Below are positions 1-8,107 of a stretch of 64,000 bases of DNA, piece after piece. Source of the stretch: Balneola sp. GTDB lineage: Bacteria; Bacteroidota; Rhodothermia; Balneolales; Balneolaceae. The first letter of the stretch is position 1; every line of letters begins with the position of its first letter. The notes below the pieces were generated by a model. It was not told the origin of the DNA. It searched no databases and was given only the letters and a program-made list of their open reading frames with translations. The stretch spans positions 1 to 64,000 of the forward strand of contig NZQV01000018.1 of NCBI GenBank assembly GCA_002696035.1, written 5' to 3'. Position numbers and translations under genes: made by a program.

Positions 1-13
1 AAAACCCTGGTAG
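1..13 (+). CDS. 3' end of a further tandem lipoprotein copy (partial)
   Basis: The first 13 bases read as the last codons K-P-W and a TAG stop. They are identical to the end of the lipoprotein gene at 67-252, and the sequence that follows (TAGTCATTCACAAT) also matches the sequence after that gene. The window therefore begins inside the tail of at least one more copy of the repeated unit. How many copies lie upstream cannot be seen. Confidence 0.65.
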
Positions 14-66
14 TCATTCACAATTCTTACTTAACTCAATTTCTTAACCACCAATTATACCCTACT

Positions 67-252
67 ATGAAATCTCTTAAATCTATCTTCGCCCTTTTTT
101 CCATCGTTACCCTTTCTTTCGGTTGTGCCTCTGTTACCGACGCCTCCCTGACCGAAGAACTTGACCAGCCTGCCATCGAAACCACCACTGCTGACGACGG
201 CGTGTTCGGTACCGGAAACGACATGGATCCTGTGATCGAAAAACCCTGGTAG
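67..252 (+). CDS. small acidic lipoprotein, tandem copy 1
   Basis: This 61-residue protein has a lysine-containing n-region (MKSLKS), a hydrophobic core and a plausible lipobox LSFGC, with the lipidated cysteine at residue 20. The predicted mature part is about 42 residues, acidic, without cysteines other than the lipidated one, and ends in EKPW. The residue after the cysteine is alanine, so retention in the inner membrane is not signalled and outer-membrane sorting is plausible. It is nearly identical to the next gene (only S12A differs). No family is recognised. No clear Shine-Dalgarno sequence precedes the ATG, which is common in this phylum. Its place just upstream of a secreted CHAT protease raises the possibility that it is a partner or substrate, but this is inference. 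Confidence 0.75.
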   Translation: MKSLKSIFALFSIVTLSFGCASVTDASLTEELDQPAIETTTADDGVFGTGNDMDPVIEKPW

Positions 253-304
253 TCATTCACAATACCTCCTTAAATAATTTCTTAACCACCAATTATATCC
301 TACT

Positions 305-490
305 ATGAAATCTCTTAAATCTATCTTCGCCCTTTTTGCTATCGTTACTCTTTCTTTCGGATGTGCTTCCGTAACGGACGCTTCCCTCACCGAAGAACTC
401 GACCAGCCTGCCATCGAAACCACCACTGCTGACGACGGCGTGTTCGGTACCGGAAACGACATGGATCCTGTGATCGAAAAACCCTGGTAA
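305..490 (+). CDS. small acidic lipoprotein, tandem copy 2
   Basis: This is the second complete copy, 61 residues, with the same signal peptide, LSFGC lipobox (Cys20) and acidic mature part as copy 1. Residue 12 is alanine instead of serine and the stop is TAA instead of TAG. Compared with copy 1, codons 15, 19, 21, 22, 23, 24, 26, 28 and 32 differ only at synonymous positions, so the protein is under purifying selection and is almost certainly expressed. It ends 72 bases before the GTG start of the TPR-CHAT gene on the same strand, and an apparent promoter lies in that gap. Function unknown. Confidence 0.78.
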   Translation: MKSLKSIFALFAIVTLSFGCASVTDASLTEELDQPAIETTTADDGVFGTGNDMDPVIEKPW

Positions 491-530
491 AGTTTAGTAT
501 TTTTGGCCCTCCATTGGTCACATTGTTTAC

Positions 531-538
531 TATCTTTG
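531..538 (+). promoter_or_regulatory. candidate -7 element TATCTTTG before the TPR-CHAT gene
   Basis: TATCTTTG matches the Bacteroidota -7 consensus TAnnTTTG exactly and lies 24 bases before the GTG start. A TTGG at 514-517 is closer than the usual -33 spacing, so the upstream element is uncertain. Confidence 0.4.
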
Positions 539-562
539 ACCATTAAATAAAACTGAGGACCT

Positions 563-3500
563 GTGTTTCTACTTTCATTGCTAATTTTTTTGGCCCCAAT
601 TTTACCTGATTCAAGTGAGGTTCAGAACAGGTTAGAAACACAGGTGGATACATATATATCAGGTATCAAAGAACATAATAATGGTCTCTATAGGTGGGCA
701 TTATATGAAGCGGCTACTAGCGACTGTAAATCTTATAAGATTATCCAAAAAGAGTTTAAGACTCGATATTTCAATTGTGAAAAGTTAGTAAATGAAGGAT
801 CTATAAGTGACTCGTTAAGATTTCTTTGGTCTGAGCAAGACAGAGCTCTACTTGAAAAAATAATAAGTAAGGACACAATTCTTACTGAGAATATATTGAG
901 CTTATCTGAAAAACCTCATCTGCACCTCGAGCTTCTAATGAGAAGAAGTTTTCACAAGTTCTATGATCAGGAACTCCTTTCAAAAGCATTAGAAAAGTGG
1001 GTACATATTGCTAATAATAACGACTCCTCGAACTCACTTCAACAAACTCTGTATGTAATCAACATTATCTGGGTAGCCTTCATTAATGATGACTACAGAC
1101 TATTAAATAAATACGCTGATAGATTCATCAGTGCTGACTCCTTTCCAATTTCAACAAAATTACTTCGAATCTATAGCGCTTTAGATTTTTCTTATTATGC
1201 CACACAACAGTTTGATAAGTCCTTAAGATTACAAAGAGAATATTCTATTCCATTAGCATCATATTTAGAAGAAAATACACTGATACAACAAATCAAAAAA
1301 CGACAAGGAGTCTATCTCTACTCATTAGGAAAATATGAAGAATCTAAAAATATTTACGAAGAGCTTTATGCTCAAAGTGATGGCGAGGATTTCTATTTAC
1401 TTACTAACCTTAGTAACAATTATTATAAGCTAGGATATTCTAATAAGTATATATCTTTTCAGCTTAGAGCTTTAGAATTTGAGTTTAAAGATTACAGAAA
1501 TCTTTTAAACGTTTATAGAAATCTCTTCCTCTACTATACCGCAAATAAAGACATAAGCTCAGCCCTTCAATACATAGAGAAAGCCAAAGAAGTAGCTGTC
1601 AACAATAATGATTCAACCGAATTGGCACTTATTGATTCATACCTGGGTACTTTCTACTGGACTCAGTATAGAGATCACAAAAAAGCCTTAGAAAATTTTG
1701 ATGCAGCCCAACAAGTATTGTCTCCTAGTGATAACTACATTAAATACATCGATCTTTTAGGTGAAAAAGGGGACGTTTATTTCCGTATTGATTCGTTAAG
1801 TAAGGCTCGCGAAATTTTTAAATCGGCTAAAGATCTTGCTCTTTCTAAGTCAAATACGGTGGATTATCTGGATGCTCTTATCAATCTTGCAGCTATTGAG
1901 CTGAAGCAGAACAATATGCAGGCTGCTGAAGAAATCTTCGACGAGATCAACCTCTATCCCCTCGATGATGTGGACTTCCCTCTCTTAACTAAGTTCTTTA
2001 CGGTAAGATCTCAGTTCCTATCTCTGCAAAATAACAACAGAGCCGCGATCAATGAATTAGCTCCGGTTGTTGATCAGGTGATAGATCGGGCTAAGAATAA
2101 TACTGATTCTCAGGAAGGGTTTTGGTCGGTAGAAGATGAGTATCTAGACGCCGTGGAACTTCTTGTGGAAATGCTGATCTCAAACCAAAATACCAGCGAG
2201 GCTTTAACGCTTCTCGACAAATTGAAGACCATCAATGATGCGGCTTTATATAATAGTCCGCTGGTTAAAGCCGCCAAACTTTCGGAAGAAGATCTTGCTG
2301 AGGAAAAGAGGCTGAATCAAAGAATTCAGTCGTTAAGAAAACGATACTTGAATGCGCAAGAAAATGACCGGTTCACCATAAAACAAGAGATAGACCGGAT
2401 TTCTGCCCTGAGAGAGCAAATTCTTTCGGAAGTGAATCTGAATAAATCTACCCCCTTGTCGCCGGTTTGGGCCATTCAGCGCTCGATCGATGAAGATGAA
2501 CTCGTTCTGCATTTTACCGAAGTGGGATCAACCCTGTACATCACATGTCTGACTCATAACCATATTGAGATCACCCCTTTTGAGTTTTCCGGTGATACTA
2601 AAGAGCATTTTTCTAAGATCGCCGATGCTCTTGCTTCAGGAAATACCGACCTGCAGGCACTCCATGAAATTTATGAGCAACTCAATCTCGATGATATCCC
2701 CAAACAGATCCAAAAGATCAGCGTGATACCGGATAATTTCCTGTATAGAATTCCGCTGGAAGTGCTCCCTTCACATCAGCCAGATTCTCCGTTCAGTTTT
2801 GGCAGTACCCGATACCTTATCGAAGACTATCAGTTTCGGTACTTTACCTCGCTTAAAGAATTTGAGAGCAATCGGCGCAGTAGCTTTTCCGGAAGTAATG
2901 CTGATTTCGATTTTTCAGGATTCGGCATTTCTGACTTCTCGAAATTCAATGGGATAGATCTGCCGTCATTGCCCTATGCAACTATCGAAACCCAAAACAT
3001 CCAGACCACACTCAGTACTTTTGAAGAGGAGAATAAAGACATATTTACCGGAGATCAGGCTACTAAAGAAACATTTAAAAGTCGTGTAGGGAATTCCAGA
3101 TTGGTGCACGTTGCCACTCACAGCGAAGTTTCTGAGCAAGATCCGCTGTTTTCGACCATCTATTTAACCACCAGGAATCCCGCAGATACAGCTCTCCAGT
3201 CTGATCAGGCGCTTTATGCTTATGAGTTGTTTGATACGCCACTGAACAGTGAATTTATCATGTTGAACTCATGTAGTTCCGGTTCAGGGAATTACATACA
3301 GGGAAGTGGCATTATGGGCATCAGCAGAGCGCTGAGGTATGCAGGTGCCCAAAGCCTTGCGCTTAACCTATGGGCCGTGAATGATAAGATCGCTTCTGAA
3401 TTTGCCACTGACTTTTACACTTCCATCAACAAAGGTAATTCGAAGAACAAAGCCATCAGAGAGGCAAAATTGAACCAGCTAAAAACCGGTAATGCCAACC

Positions 3501-3646
3501 CACATTTTTGGGGCGCTTATACCATGATCGGAAACCCGGCTCCCATCACTCCGAAGGATAATTACCATAGTCTGTTTTTGATCTTATTGGCCCTGGGAAC
3601 TGTCATGACCGGCTTTATGGCCTATTCATCCGGTAAAGAAGTATAG
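563..3646 (+). CDS. secreted, membrane-anchored TPR-CHAT caspase-like protein
   Basis: This 1027-residue protein starts at GTG with a GAGGA site four bases upstream; an in-frame stop at 554-556 excludes a longer start. The first 18 residues are hydrophobic like a signal peptide, but without the usual basic n-region. Residues from about 150 to 560 look like degenerate TPR helices, about 575-640 is a charged coiled coil, and about 700-985 is a CHAT domain. The caspase-type dyad is intact: His853 in VATHS and Cys904 in LNSCSSG, followed by the family pattern LNLWAVND. A single membrane segment lies at about 1001-1020 with a short tail, so the protease domain should face the periplasm. CHAT proteins are clan CD proteases, related to separase and to the Craspase TPR-CHAT subunit. 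The first 1.3 kb is clearly more A+T-rich than the rest, suggesting a mosaic gene. Possible partners are the lipoproteins just upstream. Confidence 0.88.
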   Translation: MFLLSLLIFLAPILPDSSEVQNRLETQVDTYISGIKEHNNGLYRWALYEAATSDCKSYKIIQKEFKTRYFNCEKLVNEGSISDSLRFLWSEQDRALLEKIISKDTILTENILSLSEKPHLHLELLMRRSFHKFYDQELLSKALEKWVHIANNNDSSNSLQQTLYVINIIWVAFINDDYRLLNKYADRFISADSFPISTKLLRIYSALDFSYYATQQFDKSLRLQREYSIPLASYLEENTLIQQIKKRQGVYLYSLGKYEESKNIYEELYAQSDGEDFYLLTNLSNNYYKLGYSNKYISFQLRALEFEFKDYRNLLNVYRNLFLYYTANKDISSALQYIEKAKEVAVNNNDSTELALIDSYLGTFYWTQYRDHKKALENFDAAQQVLSPSDNYIKYIDLLGEKGDVYFRIDSLSKAREIFKSAKDLALSKSNTVDYLDALINLAAIELKQNNMQAAEEIFDEINLYPLDDVDFPLLTKFFTVRSQFLSLQNNNRAAINELAPVVDQVIDRAKNNTDSQEGFWSVEDEYLDAVELLVEMLISNQNTSEALTLLDKLKTINDAALYNSPLVKAAKLSEEDLAEEKRLNQRIQSLRKRYLNAQENDRFTIKQEIDRISALREQILSEVNLNKSTPLSPVWAIQRSIDEDELVLHFTEVGSTLYITCLTHNHIEITPFEFSGDTKEHFSKIADALASGNTDLQALHEIYEQLNLDDIPKQIQKISVIPDNFLYRIPLEVLPSHQPDSPFSFGSTRYLIEDYQFRYFTSLKEFESNRRSSFSGSNADFDFSGFGISDFSKFNGIDLPSLPYATIETQNIQTTLSTFEEENKDIFTGDQATKETFKSRVGNSRLVHVATHSEVSEQDPLFSTIYLTTRNPADTALQSDQALYAYELFDTPLNSEFIMLNSCSSGSGNYIQGSGIMGISRALRYAGAQSLALNLWAVNDKIASEFATDFYTSINKGNSKNKAIREAKLNQLKTGNANPHFWGAYTMIGNPAPITPKDNYHSLFLILLALGTVMTGFMAYSSGKEV

Positions 3647-3669
3647 AAAAAATCACCTGAGTTTTATAA

Positions 3670-4425
3670 TTACTCGCTTGCTGTTACCCCTACATTTCCA
3701 AGCGCATCCATATATGTTTTTGCAACACGGCTGTAGGCTCCATTCAGGTCGTATGCGTTCCGAAAAGCCACTTCAGCTTCTTCCATTCGCTCTAACTGAA
3801 AATAGGTATTCCCCAGAAACCAATAGCCTTTTTCGAGGGTGAGAAGATCAACATTATCCTGACGCACCACCTTTTCAAAATTCTCTAAAGAGGCATCATA
3901 ATTACCATTATTATACTGTATAGAGCCTAAACTAAGGGCTAAATCAGCCGTAAGCTGTGGATCATCGGTTACCTCAAGTTCATCCTGCAATATGGAGATC
4001 GCTTGCTGAACATCGCCTTCAGTAGCTAACCGGATGGCACGACGAATCACATCGTTCGTAACCTCACCTGAAATACCTTCCGCGCTGCGTACCACATCCA
4101 ATCCAATTTGGTCTACCGGGCTCACGGAGAGATCCCCGGAAGTATTCATATTCAATACGCCTAAGACCGAGGCAATTAATATCACTGCAGCAGCCATTCC
4201 ATATCGCACTGCTTTTTGTATTGGAGTGATGCTGGCTTTGGCTTTCTTTTGTTTCTTCTCATCCATCACTGCTTTCAGGTTAGCTACACTTTTCATGTAG
4301 TCCATGTAATATTCATCCTGAATCAGTTCAGCCCATAACTCGTCAACCTCTTCTGCGTTTAACTTCCCATTCACATAAAGATCGATCTTTCTCTCGAGTT
4401 CCTTATTTGATTTGCTTTCTATCAT
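3670..4425 (-). CDS. anti-sigma-factor-like membrane protein with TPR tail
   Basis: This 251-residue protein has a short helical cytoplasmic domain (DLYVNGKLNAEEVDELW) of the type seen in zinc-less anti-sigma factors of Bacteroidota. One membrane helix follows at about residues 75-93, then an extracytoplasmic part with about three TPR units (about 150-240). In related genomes such proteins accompany ECF sigma factors and TPR-CHAT proteins. No sigma factor gene is visible here. The gene is convergent with the TPR-CHAT gene, 23 bases between stop codons, without a clear terminator hairpin. The anti-sigma role is inference from architecture and context; a plain TPR scaffold is the alternative. 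Confidence 0.65.
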   Translation of the reverse strand: MIESKSNKELERKIDLYVNGKLNAEEVDELWAELIQDEYYMDYMKSVANLKAVMDEKKQKKAKASITPIQKAVRYGMAAAVILIASVLGVLNMNTSGDLSVSPVDQIGLDVVRSAEGISGEVTNDVIRRAIRLATEGDVQQAISILQDELEVTDDPQLTADLALSLGSIQYNNGNYDASLENFEKVVRQDNVDLLTLEKGYWFLGNTYFQLERMEEAEVAFRNAYDLNGAYSRVAKTYMDALGNVGVTASE

Positions 4426-4706
4426 TTGTTCCGATTTATGATTACCAGTCTAAAACAGTTTAACCTGTATAACTTTTGTTTAATTTCGATGTTAATTCAC
4501 CCCTTTTTTAGAGTGTTGTACTATCCGTAATACCTCATCTTAAGACAAGAGTAATGACACCGCCATTTGTTACAATTTATTTTCATTTTTTTTGAAAATT
4601 ATTTTTAGCAGAACCTTTTCTTATTATAAAGAGGCTCTGAAAGGAAAATGTTACAGATTCTCATTCCATTATTTCAATTATTAAGCGATTCTAACTTCCG
4701 GATTTT

Positions 4707-6161
4707 ATGACATCTTTTGCAAAATTGTGCGGAATTTTATCCATTTACCTTTTTATGACTGGCTGTGGAAACGATACAGAAGTCAGTGGTTCCATCGACT
4801 ACATTGGTGATGCAGATCTTATCCTTAAAGATAAACCCATTCACTATAAATATGCGCCCGTCACTCAGGATACTTTGACTGTTGATGATAACGGGAATTT
4901 CTCTACCGCCATTTCTGTCAAAAAGCCAGAGATTCGCACTTTGGAAATTGAAGACGAATCGTATCCAATTTTCCTTACTCCCGAACGCGACCTGAAGATT
5001 GATATCTCAAGATCAGATTTCCCGCAAAATGTACAGGTTCAGGGATATGCAGAAAATTGGCACGAACGCTATGATCAATACCTTTCTGAAATTAAGGAGA
5101 TCACAACTCAGATTCCCGTGGAGGAAGAAGAGATCAAGATCGGGGAAGAAAACAACCTGACCGAACTTAGTCAGCAAAAATACGAGATCGCTGAAGATCA
5201 CCTTGAGGAAACCCCTCTCAATGACTATTACCTGAAAGCTATCGGCGAACATCTTGTTTTTAAAATTCGCTCTATTGAATATAATCAACGTTTTTTTGAA
5301 GATTTTGATGCTGATTCTGCCCGAAATGCCGTTTTTGCCGAAGCCGACTCTCTCAACTTTTTCACTGTTGAATCGCTGAAAGCGCAGCGTGCCGGCATCC
5401 GGGATTTTGCCCATTATTACGCCCGTACCTTCGGAATTTATGACAGCGTAAAAGCCGCTTATGACATGGACCTTTCCGAGTATGATATCAAACAAGTGGC
5501 GTATGAAGAGCTTAACGATAAACGCGTGCAGGTGCTGGATCACATGGAAAGTCGAGATGCTCTGGCCCACGCCAAAATGTATTTGATCGCTGAACGCATT
5601 GGCGAACAGGGACCGGAAACTGCCCGACCAAGCTTTGAAGCCTATCTCGAAGAATTTGCTGATTATCCCGAATACACCGAGTTTCTCACGTACTTTTTTA
5701 ATGAAATTAAATCCGTTTCTCCCGGTCAGCCAGCAGTGCCTTTTGCCCTGCCCGATTTGGAAGGCAACATTCACACGATGGAGGATTATCGCGGCAAATT
5801 CGTACTGCTGGATTTCTGGGCCGGATGGTGCCAGCCTTGCCTGGATGAATTTTCTTATATGAAGGAAATCTACGAAGAATATTCCCGCGACGAACTCGAG
5901 ATCATCGGCATTTCCAACGAAGTGGACAGCCTCCTTTGGGTGCAGGATGTGAACCGACTTGAGCTCCCTTGGGTGCAGCTTTACGGAGGCAATGGCTTCC
6001 AGGAAGAAACGTTCAAGGCTTACAAGGGCGGCGGCATTCCATTTTATATTTTAGTGGACCCGGATGGAAAAATCGCCCGTTATAACGATATTCGTCCCTC
6101 CTTCAACTTTACTGAAGTTCTCGACAGTTTACTTATACAACATCAAAACCAACCTAACTAA
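4707..6161 (+). CDS. TlpA-like thiol-disulfide oxidoreductase lipoprotein
   Basis: This 484-residue exported protein has a lipobox-like FMTGC around residue 20. It carries an N-terminal beta-rich DUF4369-like region, a helical middle part, and a C-terminal thioredoxin-fold domain from about residue 345. The redox motif is WAGWCQPC, the classical CxxC of TlpA/ResA proteins, and the cis-proline loop is GGGIPFYILVD. Such proteins reduce or shuffle disulfides in the periplasm, often during cytochrome maturation, but the substrate here is unknown. The stop codon overlaps the start of the next gene by one base (TAATG), so the two are co-translated. Confidence 0.87.
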   Translation: MTSFAKLCGILSIYLFMTGCGNDTEVSGSIDYIGDADLILKDKPIHYKYAPVTQDTLTVDDNGNFSTAISVKKPEIRTLEIEDESYPIFLTPERDLKIDISRSDFPQNVQVQGYAENWHERYDQYLSEIKEITTQIPVEEEEIKIGEENNLTELSQQKYEIAEDHLEETPLNDYYLKAIGEHLVFKIRSIEYNQRFFEDFDADSARNAVFAEADSLNFFTVESLKAQRAGIRDFAHYYARTFGIYDSVKAAYDMDLSEYDIKQVAYEELNDKRVQVLDHMESRDALAHAKMYLIAERIGEQGPETARPSFEAYLEEFADYPEYTEFLTYFFNEIKSVSPGQPAVPFALPDLEGNIHTMEDYRGKFVLLDFWAGWCQPCLDEFSYMKEIYEEYSRDELEIIGISNEVDSLLWVQDVNRLELPWVQLYGGNGFQEETFKAYKGGGIPFYILVDPDGKIARYNDIRPSFNFTEVLDSLLIQHQNQPN

Positions 6162-7309
6162 TGATCCGAATTCTACTCTCCCTGTTTTTATTATCTTCTT
6201 TTTTTGGATGTCAACAATCCGAATCTCAACCTCAACCTGAGTCTGAAGAAATCATCGATCCGCTACGACTTGGACAGATGATCATGGTTGGATTTCGTGG
6301 CACCGAACTGTCACAGGATAGTACCATTTTTGAGGACCTCTCAAAGCGCAATATCTCTGGCGTAGTATTATTTGATCGGGATGTGATCACCGGCAATCGC
6401 AGCCGTAACATCGAAGATCCCACGCAGCTCATGCATCTCAGTAACGACATCATTGCTGCTACACCTAACTCTCCATTTATTGCCGTGGACCAGGAAGGCG
6501 GTTTGGTTAGCCGGCTTAAGGAGAGCAAGGGATTTCCAACGTCTGTTTCTGCTGAGTATTTGGGTGAACTGGATAATGAAGATTCGACCCGATACTATTC
6601 CCGGATCATGGCACAGGAATTTATGGTGGTTCGAACGAATACGAATTTTGCTCCTGTGGTAGATGTAAACACCAATCCTGATAACCCTGTGATTGGTAAC
6701 ATTGAACGCAGTTTTTCCTCCGATCCCGATAAAGTCGCTGAACACACCGGGTATGTAATTGATGAATATTCCAAGGAAGGAATTCTCTCCGTGCTGAAGC
6801 ATTTTCCGGGTCATGGAAGCTCGACCACTGATAGTCATTTGGGATTTACGGACGTCACCGATACCTGGGACCCCAAAGAACTCATTCCCTACAAAAAGCT
6901 CTTTGCGGAAAAAGAGATTCGCGCCGTCATGACTGCTCACATTTTCAATGCAAATATCGACTCTGTATGGCCGGCTACGCTTTCCGAAAAAACCATTAAC
7001 GGACTGCTGCGCGATTCACTTGGATTTGAAGGCGTGGTCTTTTCCGACGACATGCAGATGGATGCCATTCGCGAAGAATACGGACTGGAAACGGCCATCC
7101 AGCAAACCATTAACGCCGGTGTGGATGTACTGATCTTTGGCAACAACCTGCATTACGAGCCGGACATTGCCGAGCGAGCGATTGGCATCATCCAGAAACT
7201 ATTGCGCGAAGGAAAGATCGAGAAAGAAACCGTTGAGCAATCCATCGCCCGCATTGATTCGTTGAAGATTGATGTGATCGATGAATTGTGTAGCTGTATG
7301 GATTTTTAG
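6161..7309 (+). CDS. nagZ: glycoside hydrolase family 3 lipoprotein, beta-N-acetylhexosaminidase type
   Basis: This 382-residue protein has a lipobox (SSFFGC) at the end of its signal peptide. It is otherwise a single GH3 N-terminal TIM barrel, the size of NagZ plus a leader. The diagnostic NagZ loop KHFPGHGSSTTDSH is present, as is the FSDDMQMDAI segment that carries the nucleophilic aspartate. NagZ removes N-acetylglucosamine from peptidoglycan fragments. The proteobacterial enzyme is cytoplasmic, whereas this one is exported, as in Bacillus and many Bacteroidota. It overlaps the upstream TlpA-like gene by one base. The symbol is by family resemblance; activity on other beta-hexosaminides is possible. 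Confidence 0.88.
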   Translation: MIRILLSLFLLSSFFGCQQSESQPQPESEEIIDPLRLGQMIMVGFRGTELSQDSTIFEDLSKRNISGVVLFDRDVITGNRSRNIEDPTQLMHLSNDIIAATPNSPFIAVDQEGGLVSRLKESKGFPTSVSAEYLGELDNEDSTRYYSRIMAQEFMVVRTNTNFAPVVDVNTNPDNPVIGNIERSFSSDPDKVAEHTGYVIDEYSKEGILSVLKHFPGHGSSTTDSHLGFTDVTDTWDPKELIPYKKLFAEKEIRAVMTAHIFNANIDSVWPATLSEKTINGLLRDSLGFEGVVFSDDMQMDAIREEYGLETAIQQTINAGVDVLIFGNNLHYEPDIAERAIGIIQKLLREGKIEKETVEQSIARIDSLKIDVIDELCSCMDF

Positions 7310-7318
7310 TGATTAGGT

Positions 7319-7372
7319 GTTAGGTTTTAGAGGCAAGGTGCAAGTAGTTTCTTGAAACTAAAACCAGCTAAC
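7319..7372. terminator. bulged hairpin after the GH3 gene
   Basis: GTTAGGTTTTAG at 7319-7330 pairs with CTAAAAC (7358-7364) and CTAAC (7368-7372), leaving a three-base bulge. It starts nine bases after the stop codon. No T-run follows, so it may be a weak terminator or an mRNA stabiliser. Confidence 0.45.
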
Positions 7373-7392
7373 AAAATTCCTAATTTCCCTAC

Positions 7393-8052
7393 ATGGATAT
7401 AAAAGAAATCCTCACCATAACCGAAAACCACGTCCGCCAAAAACTGGAAGGCGAAGGCTCCGGCCACGATTGGTGGCACATTCACCGCGTTCGAAATACC
7501 GCTTTGAAGCTCGGAAAGGAAGAACAAGCCGATCTGTTTATTGTGGAGCTTACCGCCCTGCTCCACGACATCGCCGATCATAAATTTCATGGCGGAGATG
7601 AGGAAATTGGTCCGGCTACTGCCAGAAACTGGCTGAAAAGTTTGGAAGTGGAAGAATCCATTATAAACCACGTTTTTGAGATCATTCGCGATGTCTCTTT
7701 CAAAGGAGCCGAAGTGGAAACACCCATGAAAACTATCGAAGGGAAAGTGGTGCAGGATGCAGATCGTTTGGATGCACTAGGAGCCATTGGGATTGCCCGA
7801 GCATTTGCCTATGGCGGATATAAAGGCCGTGAATTGCACAATCCCAACATTCCGCCAGAAAACCACGATTCGTTCGAAGAGTATAAAAAGAGTACAGGCC
7901 CTACCCTTAATCATTTCTATGAAAAGCTTTTTTTGCTGAAAGACCGAATGAATACTGATTCCGGTCGCAAGCTCGCCGAAGAACGCCACCAATTTATGGA
8001 GGAGTTTGTGAATCGATTTCTCTCTGAATGGGGTGGGAATGTTGAATTATGA
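7393..8052 (+). CDS. HD-domain metal-dependent phosphohydrolase
   Basis: This 219-residue cytoplasmic protein matches the YedJ/YpgQ-like HD family over its full length. Conserved metal ligands are visible: DWWHIHRV around residues 26-33, the HD pair in LLHDIADHK at residues 58-59, and the late aspartate in VQDADRLDALG. Members hydrolyse nucleotides or other phosphate esters; the substrate cannot be read from sequence. It has its own spacing of 83 bases from the GH3 gene, with a hairpin between, so it may be transcribed separately. Confidence 0.87.
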   Translation: MDIKEILTITENHVRQKLEGEGSGHDWWHIHRVRNTALKLGKEEQADLFIVELTALLHDIADHKFHGGDEEIGPATARNWLKSLEVEESIINHVFEIIRDVSFKGAEVETPMKTIEGKVVQDADRLDALGAIGIARAFAYGGYKGRELHNPNIPPENHDSFEEYKKSTGPTLNHFYEKLFLLKDRMNTDSGRKLAEERHQFMEEFVNRFLSEWGGNVEL

Positions 8053-8099
8053 ATGCTAAATGTTGAATTGAAAGAATTTAAAATTCAACATTTAGCATT
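8052..8099. terminator. bidirectional hairpin between convergent genes
   Basis: A perfect 18-bp inverted repeat, 8052-8069 with 8082-8099, has a 12-base loop and lies between two converging genes. The stem is A+T-rich (core ATGCTAAATGTTGAATT). It probably terminates transcription from both sides. Confidence 0.65.
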
Positions 8100-8107
8100 T
8101 AACATTT

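Larger units (their letters stand above)
67..490 (+). repeat. tandem gene duplication, unit about 238 bp
   Basis: The two ATG codons lie 238 bases apart, and both the genes and their leader sequences repeat. Codons 1-11 and 33-61 are identical between copies. Codons 12-32 carry one amino-acid change and nine synonymous differences. The leaders share the TTTCTTAACCACCAATTATA block before each ATG. Confidence 0.9.

Noticed and set aside
36-543. Minus-strand frames of 74 and 96 residues across the lipoprotein copies
   Set aside because: They repeat only because the plus-strand genes repeat. The synonymous pattern (third positions of the plus frame) shows that the plus strand is coding.
563-3646. 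Possible CRISPR type III-E (Craspase) TPR-CHAT component
   Set aside because: The protein has a signal peptide and membrane anchor, and no CRISPR repeats or gRAMP gene are present.
5013-5774. A 253-residue minus-strand frame within the TlpA-like gene
   Set aside because: It lies wholly within a gene with clear motifs on the plus strand. The translation has no recognisable domain.
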